In this document: one piece after another, positions 7,553 to 15,190 of the stretch
Position numbering within the stretch: position 1 is the first letter of the stretch
Layout of the letters: each line of letters opens with the position of its first letter
Origin: Pseudolactococcus reticulitermitis
Lineage (GTDB): Bacteria; Bacillota; Bacilli; Lactobacillales; Streptococcaceae
DNA: 64,000 bases
Direction of reading: 5' to 3'
Assembly (NCBI RefSeq): GCF_002260845.1
Contig: NZ_BEDT01000002.1
Coordinates: 124,001-188,000, forward strand
Translations under genes and position numbers: made by a program
Notes under the pieces: generated by a model
What the model saw: the letters and a program-made list of their open reading frames with translations, nothing else
Databases searched by the model: none
Told to the model about the DNA's origin: nothing

Positions 7553-7895
7553 GACGCACAATGGCACGTTAAGGACGCCTGTAACGTTTTATGCTTGTGG
7601 TGTGGCAAATGGACTGGATGCGCGTGAAAATGTCATGAGCGTCAAATATGAGGCGTTTGCAGAGTGTTATGCGCCATCAAGCAAAGATATTGAGATATTG
7701 AAAAATAGCTCAGTTAGCCCTAAACGGTCGCTGACGATTAAGATACGTGAGCCGATGGCAGATTATCGTCCTGGCAATAAACACCGCGTCAAGGTGCGCG
7801 ATGCTAGGTTTGCAGATATTTTTTGGGATATTGCGGATATTCGTCCGGACTTGACGCAAAATGAGTTTATCACGATTTTGTTGAAGGGGGATTGA
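7521..7895 (+). CDS. Head-tail adaptor / head closure protein
   Basis: A 124-residue protein with the fold expected of phage head-tail joining proteins: beta-rich, with VKYEAFAECYAPSSKDIEI in the first half and an end that describes a coordinate system typical of the family (VRDARFADIFWDIADIRPD). Start placed at 7521 because GGAGGG at 7507-7512 is 8 bases upstream; ATG 7515 is too close. Overlaps the gp6-like gene. Confidence 0.8.
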   Translation: MITSQKQGKNKTHNGTLRTPVTFYACGVANGLDARENVMSVKYEAFAECYAPSSKDIEILKNSSVSPKRSLTIKIREPMADYRPGNKHRVKVRDARFADIFWDIADIRPDLTQNEFITILLKGD

Positions 7896-7896
7896 G

Positions 7897-8298
7897 ATGG
7901 CATATACAGGCGCAACGATTGTCGGCATGGATGAGTTGATGAAAAAAATAGAGGCAAAATTCAGTGACCAACGTGTCAGTCGAGTGGTAAATAAAGCGCT
8001 GAAAGAAATTGGTGCGGAGCAAGCGAAAGATTTGCAGTCTGTTGCGCAGGCGTTTGTTGATCCCGAATTGATTGTATCCAGTCGTGTTAGTAGAAGTGGT
8101 GGGATACCATCGGTGAAAATCGGATGGTCTGGTGGACGTTGGCAAGTAGTTCATCTTAATGAGTTCGGTTTTAATCATCTCAAGGCTGGGGAATTTGTCA
8201 AACAAAGAGGTTTCGGTGTCATGCGAGCTTTTGTTTATACAACAGAGGCGACCTATATGGATAAATTAAAAGATAAACTAGAGGAATTGATAAAATGA
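7897..8298 (+). CDS. HK97 gp10-like tail-head joining protein
   Basis: A 133-residue protein of the HK97 gp10-like family. It has an N-terminal MDELMKKIEAKFS helix, SRVVNKALKEIGAEQAKDLQ, and a conserved central beta region (GGIPSVKIGWSGGRWQVVHLNEFG). It bridges head completion and tail. Strong AAGGGGG site, start one base after the upstream stop, and overlap of 4 bases (ATGA) with the next gene. Confidence 0.82.
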   Translation: MAYTGATIVGMDELMKKIEAKFSDQRVSRVVNKALKEIGAEQAKDLQSVAQAFVDPELIVSSRVSRSGGIPSVKIGWSGGRWQVVHLNEFGFNHLKAGEFVKQRGFGVMRAFVYTTEATYMDKLKDKLEELIK

Positions 8299-8675
8299 GT
8301 GATATGCTAACAGAGGTCTGGATGGCTTTATCTGATGCCCCAGAACTTGCGGATATAACGATTAAGTCTTTCGAGCGTCCTGAGGCTTTGGCTGATGATG
8401 CGCCTAGTCTTGTCATTGTGCCGATGGGACCACCTGAACAAGTGATATTTGGTAGTGGTAAACCGTTAGCGAAGCGGTTTAGTTATCAGCTCAATATCGA
8501 GACAAGTGATCGAATGCTAACCAAGAATTTAGCGAAACAGACTGAAATCGTGATGCGAAAACTAGGTTTTTATCAAGAAGCTGGCGGACTTGATGAGTAT
8601 TTCAGTGAAACGAAGCGATATGTAGATGCTAGGCGATATACGGGCAGAAGTCCATTGTATGACGAAAATTATTAA
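8295..8675 (+). CDS. Tail completion protein (DUF806-like)
   Basis: A 126-residue protein in the position of the tail terminator/completion protein, between gp10-like and major tail protein. The length and the pattern MLTEVWMALSDAPEL...SFERPEALADDAPSLVIVP suggest the DUF806 group of lactococcal and streptococcal siphophages. This is from memory of the family and not certain. Translationally coupled to the previous gene. Confidence 0.7.
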   Translation: MSDMLTEVWMALSDAPELADITIKSFERPEALADDAPSLVIVPMGPPEQVIFGSGKPLAKRFSYQLNIETSDRMLTKNLAKQTEIVMRKLGFYQEAGGLDEYFSETKRYVDARRYTGRSPLYDENY

Positions 8676-8684
8676 GGAGAAGAT

Positions 8685-9263
8685 ATGACAATTATCAATG
8701 TAAATAAAGTGACAGTGCGCATCTTAGACGGTGCTACGCCGTCAGATACGAATACTTTTGAACTAAAAGGCGCTGCAAATAGCGGAGCTTTACAAGAGGT
8801 TAAGATTACAGGTTTAGCATCAGATCCTGTGAAAACATGGGGAAGTGGTGTCGCTTACCACATTTCGCGCATGGGCGTTGGAGATGTTAAGGCGGAAATC
8901 AAGGCATTGGATATCCCGGAAGATGTTAAAGCTAAACTGTTGGGCTATACAACAGTGGATGGCGTGACTTATATCGGTACGGATACAGAGGCACCTGAAG
9001 TGTCGTTATTGTTTGAGGGGATTTCAACAGCTGGCGGAGGTGCTTACTTAGGCTTTTTCCGTGGTGTTCTGTCATTAGATGAGTTCGAGGGCAAACAAGC
9101 CAGTGAAAAAGCTGAGGAGTTGCCATCTGAAAATATGACATTCTCAGCAATGGCATCTGATGATGCAGCGACACAAGGCATGTATTTTGCTAAGTATGTC
9201 GGAACTGAATCGGAAAAAATCGAAACACTTAAAGCACAACTACACATTGTTGCTGGTGCATAA
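8685..9263 (+). CDS. Major tail tube protein
   Basis: A 192-residue tail tube protein. The central motif (GDVKAEIKALDIPEDVKAKLLGY, LLFEGISTAGGGAYLGFFRGV) and the C-terminal ASDDAATQGMYFAKYV are typical of the phi13-type/TP901-1-like major tail proteins. It is the most abundant tail component. AAGGAG site upstream; the tail chaperone follows after a 48-base gap. Confidence 0.88.
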   Translation: MTIINVNKVTVRILDGATPSDTNTFELKGAANSGALQEVKITGLASDPVKTWGSGVAYHISRMGVGDVKAEIKALDIPEDVKAKLLGYTTVDGVTYIGTDTEAPEVSLLFEGISTAGGGAYLGFFRGVLSLDEFEGKQASEKAEELPSENMTFSAMASDDAATQGMYFAKYVGTESEKIETLKAQLHIVAGA

Positions 9264-9311
9264 TCAAGTCAGGACACTTTCGAAGGTGTCTTGATTATTT
9301 CAGGAGAGAAA

Positions 9312-9608
9312 ATGGCTTTAGAAATTAGACTTAAAAAGGGTGGCGAAACGGTTGTTAAGACGTGCCCGTTTATTCCTGCACGCAAATATTTGGAGTATTT
9401 GGAGCTGGAAGAATCAATCGATAACGAGAGCACCAAACCAAGCGAGGTGCTGGATAAACGGATTGCGTTTATCGTGTCCTTATTTGATGATTTGACGGTT
9501 GACGACTTATATGATGGTCTGAGTACAAAAGAGTTGCCAATCGTCGTGCAAGAGGTCACAATGGCGATTTTGGGCGGTGGTGACGACGATGACCCAAAGG
9601 ACAAATAA
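9312..9608 (+). CDS. Tail assembly chaperone gpG-like (unshifted product)
   Basis: A 98-residue tail assembly chaperone that accompanies the tape measure during tail assembly. AGGAGA precedes ATG 9312. The C-terminus is acidic (GGGDDDDPKDK). The slippery heptamer C CCA AAG lies four codons before the stop (9593-9599), allowing a -1 shift into a second frame. Equivalent to lambda gpG. No homology was checked, but the position between tail tube and tape measure is diagnostic. Confidence 0.85.
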   Translation: MALEIRLKKGGETVVKTCPFIPARKYLEYLELEESIDNESTKPSEVLDKRIAFIVSLFDDLTVDDLYDGLSTKELPIVVQEVTMAILGGGDDDDPKDK

Positions 9609-9799
9609 CGGCTGGCGAAGCTAAAAAGAAAATTTTATCGTTTTTCAAATCTCTTATGACCTCTCAGCAACTTTCGATAAATGAGCTGATGGAATCAGAT
9701 TGGCATAGCTTGCTGAAAGTTTTGGGCGCTGATAGTGAAGTTGATACCGATGCGCGTGAAAAAGTTGTGGATTTGGCTGATTTTGTTAATACGTTATAA
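9312..9799 (+). CDS. Tail assembly chaperone gpGT (-1 frameshift fusion)
   Basis: The -1 frame is open from 9593 to the TAA at 9797-9799 and has no start of its own at the right place. Shifting at CCCAAAG (9593-9599) joins codons 1-96 of gpG to 66 residues beginning GQITAGEAKKKILSFFKS and ending DLADFVNTL, about 162 residues in all. The T part is helical, as in other gpGT proteins. Frame arithmetic agrees with a -1 slip: gpG is in frame 0 modulo 3 and the extension in frame 2. Efficiency is unknown. Confidence 0.8.
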
Positions 9800-9859
9800 A
9801 GGAATGTCACAGAAATGTGATGTTTTTTATATTGATACGCATTTTTTACGTGTTTTTAG

Positions 9860-9888
9860 TTGACCACGTGATAAATACGTGATATACT
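9860..9888 (+). promoter_or_regulatory. Promoter with repeated ACGTG operator, hicAB
   Basis: TTGACC (9860-9865), a 17-base spacer, then TATACT (9883-9888). The spacer contains ACGTGATA followed by ACGTGATA, and a third ACGTG lies at 9848-9852. These repeats are probable binding sites for HicB, which usually represses its own operon. The interval 9800-9916 holds no gene. Confidence 0.75.
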
Positions 9889-9916
9889 ATTAATATAGAT
9901 AAGGGAAAGGCAGAGT

Positions 9917-10087
9917 ATGAAGAAAAGAGATGTAGAAAAAAAGTTTAAAAAAGGTGGTTGGTGGCTCAAACGCCACGGTGGCAACCATGATGTTTGGACT
10001 AATGGCGAAAGGGAAGAACAAATCCCACGCCACCCAGAAATTAACGAACGGCTCGCAAAAGCCATACTCAAACGCAACGGGCTATAA
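9917..10087 (+). CDS. hicA: HicA-type mRNA interferase toxin
   Basis: A 56-residue double-stranded-RNA-binding-fold ribonuclease toxin that cleaves mRNA. The signature G-G-x-H is present as GGNHDVW with catalytic His24, preceded by GGWWLKRHG and followed by IPRHPEINERLAKAILK, all typical of HicA. The AT-rich promoter lies directly upstream. HicB follows after 31 bases. Position inside a phage tail operon is unusual and marks it as an accessory (moron) gene. Confidence 0.92.
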   Translation: MKKRDVEKKFKKGGWWLKRHGGNHDVWTNGEREEQIPRHPEINERLAKAILKRNGL

Positions 10088-10118
10088 AGTAGCCCATGAC
10101 CTGAAAGGAGGTCTTTTG

Positions 10119-10511
10119 ATGTCTCATTTAATCGCATTCCCAACGGTCATCACTTTTGATGACCAAGAAAAATCTGATTATAAATATCTCGCCTATATTC
10201 CTGATCTTGATGGCTATACACAAGGTGTCAGTCTAGCTGATGCTATCGTGATGGCAAGAGATTATATCGGTACATTTTCGTTAGATCATCCATTGCCTGA
10301 GGCGGGACAAGTCAGCTTTGAAGCTGAGGATTCTGATGTTGTTACTTTGGTTGATATTGACCCTGATAGCTATAAACGAGAGCTGGATAAAACGCCTGTC
10401 AAAAAAACCTTATCTATTCCTTCATATCTCAATGATGCAGGCATTAACGAGGGCTTGAACTTCTCTCAAACGCTTGCGGATGCTATCAGAGATAAACTTC
10501 ACTTGGTTTAA
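10119..10511 (+). CDS. hicB: HicB-type antitoxin
   Basis: A 130-residue antitoxin with a HicB-like N-terminal domain (YLAYIPDLDGYTQGVSLADAI, the partial RNase H-like fold that covers HicA) and a C-terminal ribbon-helix-helix segment (KTLSIPSYLNDAGINEG, then NFSQTLADAIRDKL) for DNA binding. AAAGGAGG precedes ATG 10119. The reading frame is open further upstream but overlaps hicA and lacks a ribosome site there. It probably represses the ACGTG-repeat promoter. Confidence 0.92.
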   Translation: MSHLIAFPTVITFDDQEKSDYKYLAYIPDLDGYTQGVSLADAIVMARDYIGTFSLDHPLPEAGQVSFEAEDSDVVTLVDIDPDSYKRELDKTPVKKTLSIPSYLNDAGINEGLNFSQTLADAIRDKLHLV

Positions 10512-10578
10512 TTATCATTAAACAAAGAAGTATAACGATATATTTTGAAACTACAAGGAAGGAGTAAGGAGGTAAGTG

Positions 10579-10836
10579 ATGTCTAAAAAACAAGCTGCTT
10601 GGCTTAGGGTTTTAGTGATGATTGCTCTAGTTTTGACGTTTATTATTATCACTGTCAGACTTTTTTCTGAGTATAGTAATTTGATACCAAGTATGGTTTT
10701 GGGTGTTTTGCTAATTATTCCAGGCCTACCAATTATTATTTGGGTGATTATCGCGGCTTTATTATACGTTCTTTTAAAATTGGCTATTATGAGTCTAATT
10801 AAAACCTATGATACGTACAATGTATTTGATTTTTAA
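10579..10836 (+). CDS. Two-helix membrane protein of the hicAB island
   Basis: An 85-residue protein with two or three hydrophobic segments (about residues 8-28 and 33-65). It starts MSKKQAAWLR and has AGGAGG 8 bases upstream of ATG 10579. The gene sits between hicB and the terminator-promoter element, so it belongs to the accessory island. Superinfection exclusion or another membrane role is possible, but nothing in the sequence proves it. No family recognised. Confidence 0.65.
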   Translation: MSKKQAAWLRVLVMIALVLTFIIITVRLFSEYSNLIPSMVLGVLLIIPGLPIIIWVIIAALLYVLLKLAIMSLIKTYDTYNVFDF

Positions 10837-10843
10837 TTGTTTT

Positions 10844-10881
10844 AAAAAAGTCCTATTTTTAGGGCTTTTTTGTTTTACACT
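10844..10881 (+). promoter_or_regulatory. Terminator-promoter punctuation element, copy 3
   Basis: AAAAAAGTCCT / AGGGCTTTTTT hairpin (loop ATTTTT) continuing into TTTTACACTGAAATTAGA, where TACACT (10876-10881) occupies the place of TATACT in copies 1 and 2. It closes the hicAB island and precedes the tape measure gene. GGAGG for that gene is at about 10899-10904. Confidence 0.6.
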
Positions 10882-10909
10882 GAAATTAGAATAAATTTCG
10901 GAGGTAAAT

Positions 10910-13900
10910 ATGGGAGCGCATGATCCATTAGGAAGTATGGTTGTCAAACTTGGACTTGACAGTTCGAGTTTTGGCGATAGTCTATCAGCTGCAAATCGAG
11001 CAACGAAATATTTTGTAAATGAAGTAAAAGCACTAGATAATGTCATGAAATTGACCGGAAAAAGTAGCGACGGTCTTTCAGCAAAACAGAAATCACTTAG
11101 CAATGCTATCAAATCTCAGTCAAAAGTTTTAGAAACTTTGAAGGCAGATTTTAAAAATGCTGAGCCGGGTACTGCAAAGTACGAAAACCTTGCCAATAAA
11201 ATTCAGGTCGCTAATACAAAGATGGCCTCTTTTGAAGCTCAGATAAAAACCACAACCAAGCAACTTGCTGCCGAACATTGGTATACAGGTGGCATAGAAA
11301 AAGTTGGTGATGTAACACAAAAAATCGGAAACAAAATAGCGGATGCTGGGGATAAAATGAAACCAATCAGCACTGCTTTGACGGCTGGTTTTGTATTATC
11401 TACCAAAAAAGCGCTTGATTTTGAAGGGCAGATGAACACAATCAAATCTCTTCTTGCTGATACGATACCGACAGCAGAGGGACTGACTAAAGCGACAAGA
11501 GAAATGGGAGAAAAGTCCAAAGGTTGGGCAAAACAATATGGTCTCAGTACCACTGAGATTAATCACGGGATGGAGGAGTTGATCAAAAAAGGGTTTGATA
11601 TGAACCAGACGATTGACGCTATGCCTGCGTTGTTAGATGCGAGCAAGGCCAGTGGTGATGATTTTGGAACTGTTATGGATTCGGCATCAAGTATCTTGCA
11701 GCAATTTGGGCTAAAGGCAAAAGATACCGGGCGTGTGACAGATACGCTTACTTTTGTTGCCAATAAAACCTCATCTGGATTTTCTGATCTGGGCGAAGCG
11801 ATGAAGTATGTTGGTCCGGTTGCAAAGACAACAGGAAACACTTTAGAGGATACAGCTGCGGCCATTGGTATCTTATCTGATAACGGGATTCTAGGAACTG
11901 CGGCGGGTACTGCTCTTAGATCAAGTATGTTGAAATTGTCACAAGTATCGACTAAAAAAGCGGTGGAGCAATTTTCTAACCTGATGGATGTTGCAGGTAA
12001 AGGGGCACAACCTTTAGCTAAAGCGTGGGAAGAATCAATTCCTATTATTCAAAGAGCGAAAGATCGTTATACGGAAGTCATCAATCTTGGTGGCACGAAA
12101 AAACAAATCAAGGATGCAGAGGATGGTATAACCTCCGCATACGGTGGGATTAAAAAGGCGTTTGAAAAACTTTCATTCGCTGATCAGATTGTATCATTGC
12201 AAGGTATGAAGAAAGAATGGATTGCATCTGGTCATAGCGCACAAGATTTCAACGGTATCATTAAAACGATGGTTGGAACGGAATCATTTACGGCGATGTC
12301 AGTTTTAATTGATAAAGGTGGCGATGCTATCAAAAATTTATCAAAAGAAACACGCGGGGCAACAGGCTATACTAAAAACTTAGCTGATGAGCTTAGCAAG
12401 TCTAGCAAAAATGGTGTTGATAAATTCAAGGCGAGTCTTGAGGTTTTACAAATCAATGTCGGTCAAAAATTATTGCCCGCATTAAATCCATTGTTAAAAT
12501 TTGCTAATGATATGATCGACAAGTTTAGTCGGTTAGATTCTGGTACGCAAAATCTAATTGTTGGTGCAGGTTTGGCAACCGCAATAGCGTATCCATTACT
12601 TAATGTTATTGGTGGTACTATCAGTAAAATCGGTCTACTTGTCACTGGCATTGGTAAGATGAATACAGCTATCAAGGCTGCATCGATGACGAGGTCGCTA
12701 ACCAAAGAATTAACTGGCATGGCAAGTGGTGCGAGTGCTGCGGAGAGTGCTCTTGCAGGGACGACAACTAAGACGGGTTTACTTGCAAAAGCTATTCCTT
12801 TTTTGACAAATCCAATCACGCTTGCGGTCGGTGGCACTGCTTTACTTGCTGGGGGCTTGGTTTACTTATCTCAAAAACAAGATGAGGCGCGTCGGGAGAC
12901 GGAAAAATGGGGAAGTAAGCTATCAACGACTGCAGATAATGAGCTGACGAACTTTAAAGGTAAAGTTGACAATACAAAGGATGCGATTGATAAGTTTGAG
13001 GCAGGAGCAACAACCGCAGAAAAAGTCGGTCAAGCTTTTGCGGATATGTATAATAACATTAAAACAGCTGCTCAGGAAGCGGATACGAGGATTGAGAAGG
13101 CTGCTGGTCGTCTTGGATTAACCGATGAGCAAATCGCTAAGGGGAAAGAGGCGAATGCGCAGTATGTTAAGAATGCTGAAATCATGTCGGACCAGGTTAT
13201 CGCGATCTATCAAAAGCATAATAATGACTCGTCTCAGTTGACGGCAGCAGAAAAAGAGATTGTCGTCAATAATCAAAAAGAGATGATTGACGCACAGTTG
13301 AACTTGATGAAGCTGTCAAGCTCTGAAAAGAAAAATGTTATGGTGGCGTTAAATGGTGATATCTCTCAGCTTAACAGGACTCAGCTAGAGAGTGCTACAA
13401 AACATCTCGAAACGTTGATGAGTAAAGAAAATAGTGCTTATAAAAAAGAAAAAGATGATTTGAAAACGGCGCTTGACTCAAAAATGCTGACACAAGCTGA
13501 ATATGATGCCAAGGCTGCTGTTGCGCGTGACCAGCATAATGCTGTGATGGAATCGTATGGCACTAAATACCTAGCATCGATGAACGCATTAGATAGAGCG
13601 ATGCAAGCAAGTGGAATTGATAAGACTGCGACTGGTATTTGGCAAAAAACTCGTGACACCCTCAACAAGTACGGTGACGGGATGTACGATAGGATCATCG
13701 CTAAGTCAAACGAAGCTGGAAAAGCCGTAAGCGCATCGAGCGGCATGATTGCTCAGTATAGTTCAGACATGTCAGCAGATGGTAAAGCTGCAAGCGATCA
13801 ATGGAATGCTTTAATTTTTGACTCTAAAACTGGTGAATTGAAACAAAATGCAAATGATGAAATTTCCAAAGCCATACAAGCAGAGGGTGGCTGGAATCAG

Positions 13901-15190
13901 ATGCAATTCATTCTCAAAAACGCAAATCTCGACACGAACGCTAGAGAAACTATTGCCAAAGCCATGATCGCTAACGGGCAGTGGGAAAAATTAAAACCAG
14001 AAGAAAAGGATTTAATTTTTAAAAACGAAGCAGGCATGAAAGCTATCTATGATTCTAAGGAGATGCTTGCGACGTGGACGGCTATGCCAGACTCAATCAA
14101 AAAAATGCTTGCTAACAACAAAGATTTCATGGAAAAGTCTGATACGGCCACAAAGGAAATCAATGATTGGAATAAGCTGTCAACTAAAGAACAAGAATTG
14201 AGAGCTAAAAATGCGACGAAACCGAATGTATTAGATGCGCAAAATACCATCAATTCTCTGACAGGCCTACAAGTCGACTTGACAGCAAGTAACAAAACAA
14301 AGCCTGAAAAAGATGCGGCACAAGGTACCGTTAACTCAATGTATGGCAAGAAAGTTGACTTGAGTGCTGCTAACAAAACAAAGCCTGAAAAGGATGCGGC
14401 ACAAGGTACCGTTAACTCGTTATTTGGTAAAACAGTTGGGTTGTTTGCCACTAACCTTGCGGGGCAGGGTAAGGGCGAGGCACAGGGTACTGTTAATTCG
14501 TTATTTGGTAAAACAGTTGGGTTGTTTTCTGATAACTTGGCACGTGGTGGAAAAGATGCGGCGCAAGGCACGATAGACTCTCTTACGAGAGGACCAGTGT
14601 CGCTACTTGCTACTGATAATACTGGAGTAGGGATCGCAGACGCGAATAGAAATTTGTCAAATAACCTTCCTGCAGAAAAAAATATTGTCCTTAATTTTTT
14701 ATCAGGCGGAATTAAGCTAGAAAGAGGGACTAATTACCATAATGGCGGGGTGGCCATGGTCAATGACCAAAAGGGCGGTCTGTATAAAGAGATGATCACG
14801 TTACCAAACGGTCAATCTTTCGTTCCAGAAGGGCGCAATGTGCTGCTTGATTTGCCTCGTGGCTCAAAAGTTTTGACGGCGCGAAAAACAGCGCCACTGA
14901 TTCCAAAATATGCTAAAGGTGTTGGCCCGCAAAAAATACCGGCTAATGCGCAAATTTTTAGAGATATGGCGCGTGTGGAAAGTGTGACAAGTCAGTCTGA
15001 GACAAGCCTAAATGTCAATGTCGATAATAAAGAGGTATTGCAGAAATTAGACGATATGATTCAAGTGATGCTGCGGATGTTAGGTAAAAATATGGATGTC
15101 TATATGGATGGTGGAAAAGTTGGAGAGATTTTAGATGTCATTAATAGCAAAAAACAAAAAAGACATGGCCTAGTAGGAGGTGGATTATGA
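10910..15190 (+). CDS. Tail tape measure protein
   Basis: A 1426-residue protein, the longest in the prophage, that sets tail length and helps DNA enter the cell. The N-terminal ~130 residues are coiled coil (NRATKYFVNEVKALDNVM...). The TP901-type tape measure core lies at about 190-500 (MEELIKKGFDMNQTIDAMPALL). Hydrophobic segments at about 545-580 and 630-650 could insert into membrane. Five repeats of 26-28 residues lie at about 1109-1245. The C-terminus (GGKVGEILDVINSKKQKR) overlaps the Dit gene by 4 bases. Strong GGAGG start. Confidence 0.95.
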   Translation: MGAHDPLGSMVVKLGLDSSSFGDSLSAANRATKYFVNEVKALDNVMKLTGKSSDGLSAKQKSLSNAIKSQSKVLETLKADFKNAEPGTAKYENLANKIQVANTKMASFEAQIKTTTKQLAAEHWYTGGIEKVGDVTQKIGNKIADAGDKMKPISTALTAGFVLSTKKALDFEGQMNTIKSLLADTIPTAEGLTKATREMGEKSKGWAKQYGLSTTEINHGMEELIKKGFDMNQTIDAMPALLDASKASGDDFGTVMDSASSILQQFGLKAKDTGRVTDTLTFVANKTSSGFSDLGEAMKYVGPVAKTTGNTLEDTAAAIGILSDNGILGTAAGTALRSSMLKLSQVSTKKAVEQFSNLMDVAGKGAQPLAKAWEESIPIIQRAKDRYTEVINLGGTKKQIKDAEDGITSAYGGIKKAFEKLSFADQIVSLQGMKKEWIASGHSAQDFNGIIKTMVGTESFTAMSVLIDKGGDAIKNLSKETRGATGYTKNLADELSKSSKNGVDKFKASLEVLQINVGQKLLPALNPLLKFANDMIDKFSRLDSGTQNLIVGAGLATAIAYPLLNVIGGTISKIGLLVTGIGKMNTAIKAASMTRSLTKELTGMASGASAAESALAGTTTKTGLLAKAIPFLTNPITLAVGGTALLAGGLVYLSQKQDEARRETEKWGSKLSTTADNELTNFKGKVDNTKDAIDKFEAGATTAEKVGQAFADMYNNIKTAAQEADTRIEKAAGRLGLTDEQIAKGKEANAQYVKNAEIMSDQVIAIYQKHNNDSSQLTAAEKEIVVNNQKEMIDAQLNLMKLSSSEKKNVMVALNGDISQLNRTQLESATKHLETLMSKENSAYKKEKDDLKTALDSKMLTQAEYDAKAAVARDQHNAVMESYGTKYLASMNALDRAMQASGIDKTATGIWQKTRDTLNKYGDGMYDRIIAKSNEAGKAVSASSGMIAQYSSDMSADGKAASDQWNALIFDSKTGELKQNANDEISKAIQAEGGWNQMQFILKNANLDTNARETIAKAMIANGQWEKLKPEEKDLIFKNEAGMKAIYDSKEMLATWTAMPDSIKKMLANNKDFMEKSDTATKEINDWNKLSTKEQELRAKNATKPNVLDAQNTINSLTGLQVDLTASNKTKPEKDAAQGTVNSMYGKKVDLSAANKTKPEKDAAQGTVNSLFGKTVGLFATNLAGQGKGEAQGTVNSLFGKTVGLFSDNLARGGKDAAQGTIDSLTRGPVSLLATDNTGVGIADANRNLSNNLPAEKNIVLNFLSGGIKLERGTNYHNGGVAMVNDQKGGLYKEMITLPNGQSFVPEGRNVLLDLPRGSKVLTARKTAPLIPKYAKGVGPQKIPANAQIFRDMARVESVTSQSETSLNVNVDNKEVLQKLDDMIQVMLRMLGKNMDVYMDGGKVGEILDVINSKKQKRHGLVGGGL
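14234..14640 (+). repeat. Tandem repeats inside tape measure gene
   Basis: Five in-frame repeats of 26-28 codons with the core DAAQGTVNSLFGKTVGL and a linker NKTKPEK or similar. Two units are nearly identical in DNA for over 35 bases (14411-14446 and 14492-14527, 81 bases apart). The AANKTKPEKDAAQGTVNS coding segment is also duplicated (about 14290-14340 and 14370-14420). Confidence 0.85.

Noticed and set aside
9954-10118. Upstream extension of hicB to 9954
   Set aside because: It overlaps hicA completely in another frame, and AAAGGAGG directly precedes ATG 10119.
14047-14571. Regularly repeated DNA that could suggest a CRISPR-like array
   Set aside because: Repeats are in frame, contiguous protein-coding units of the tape measure gene without unique spacers.
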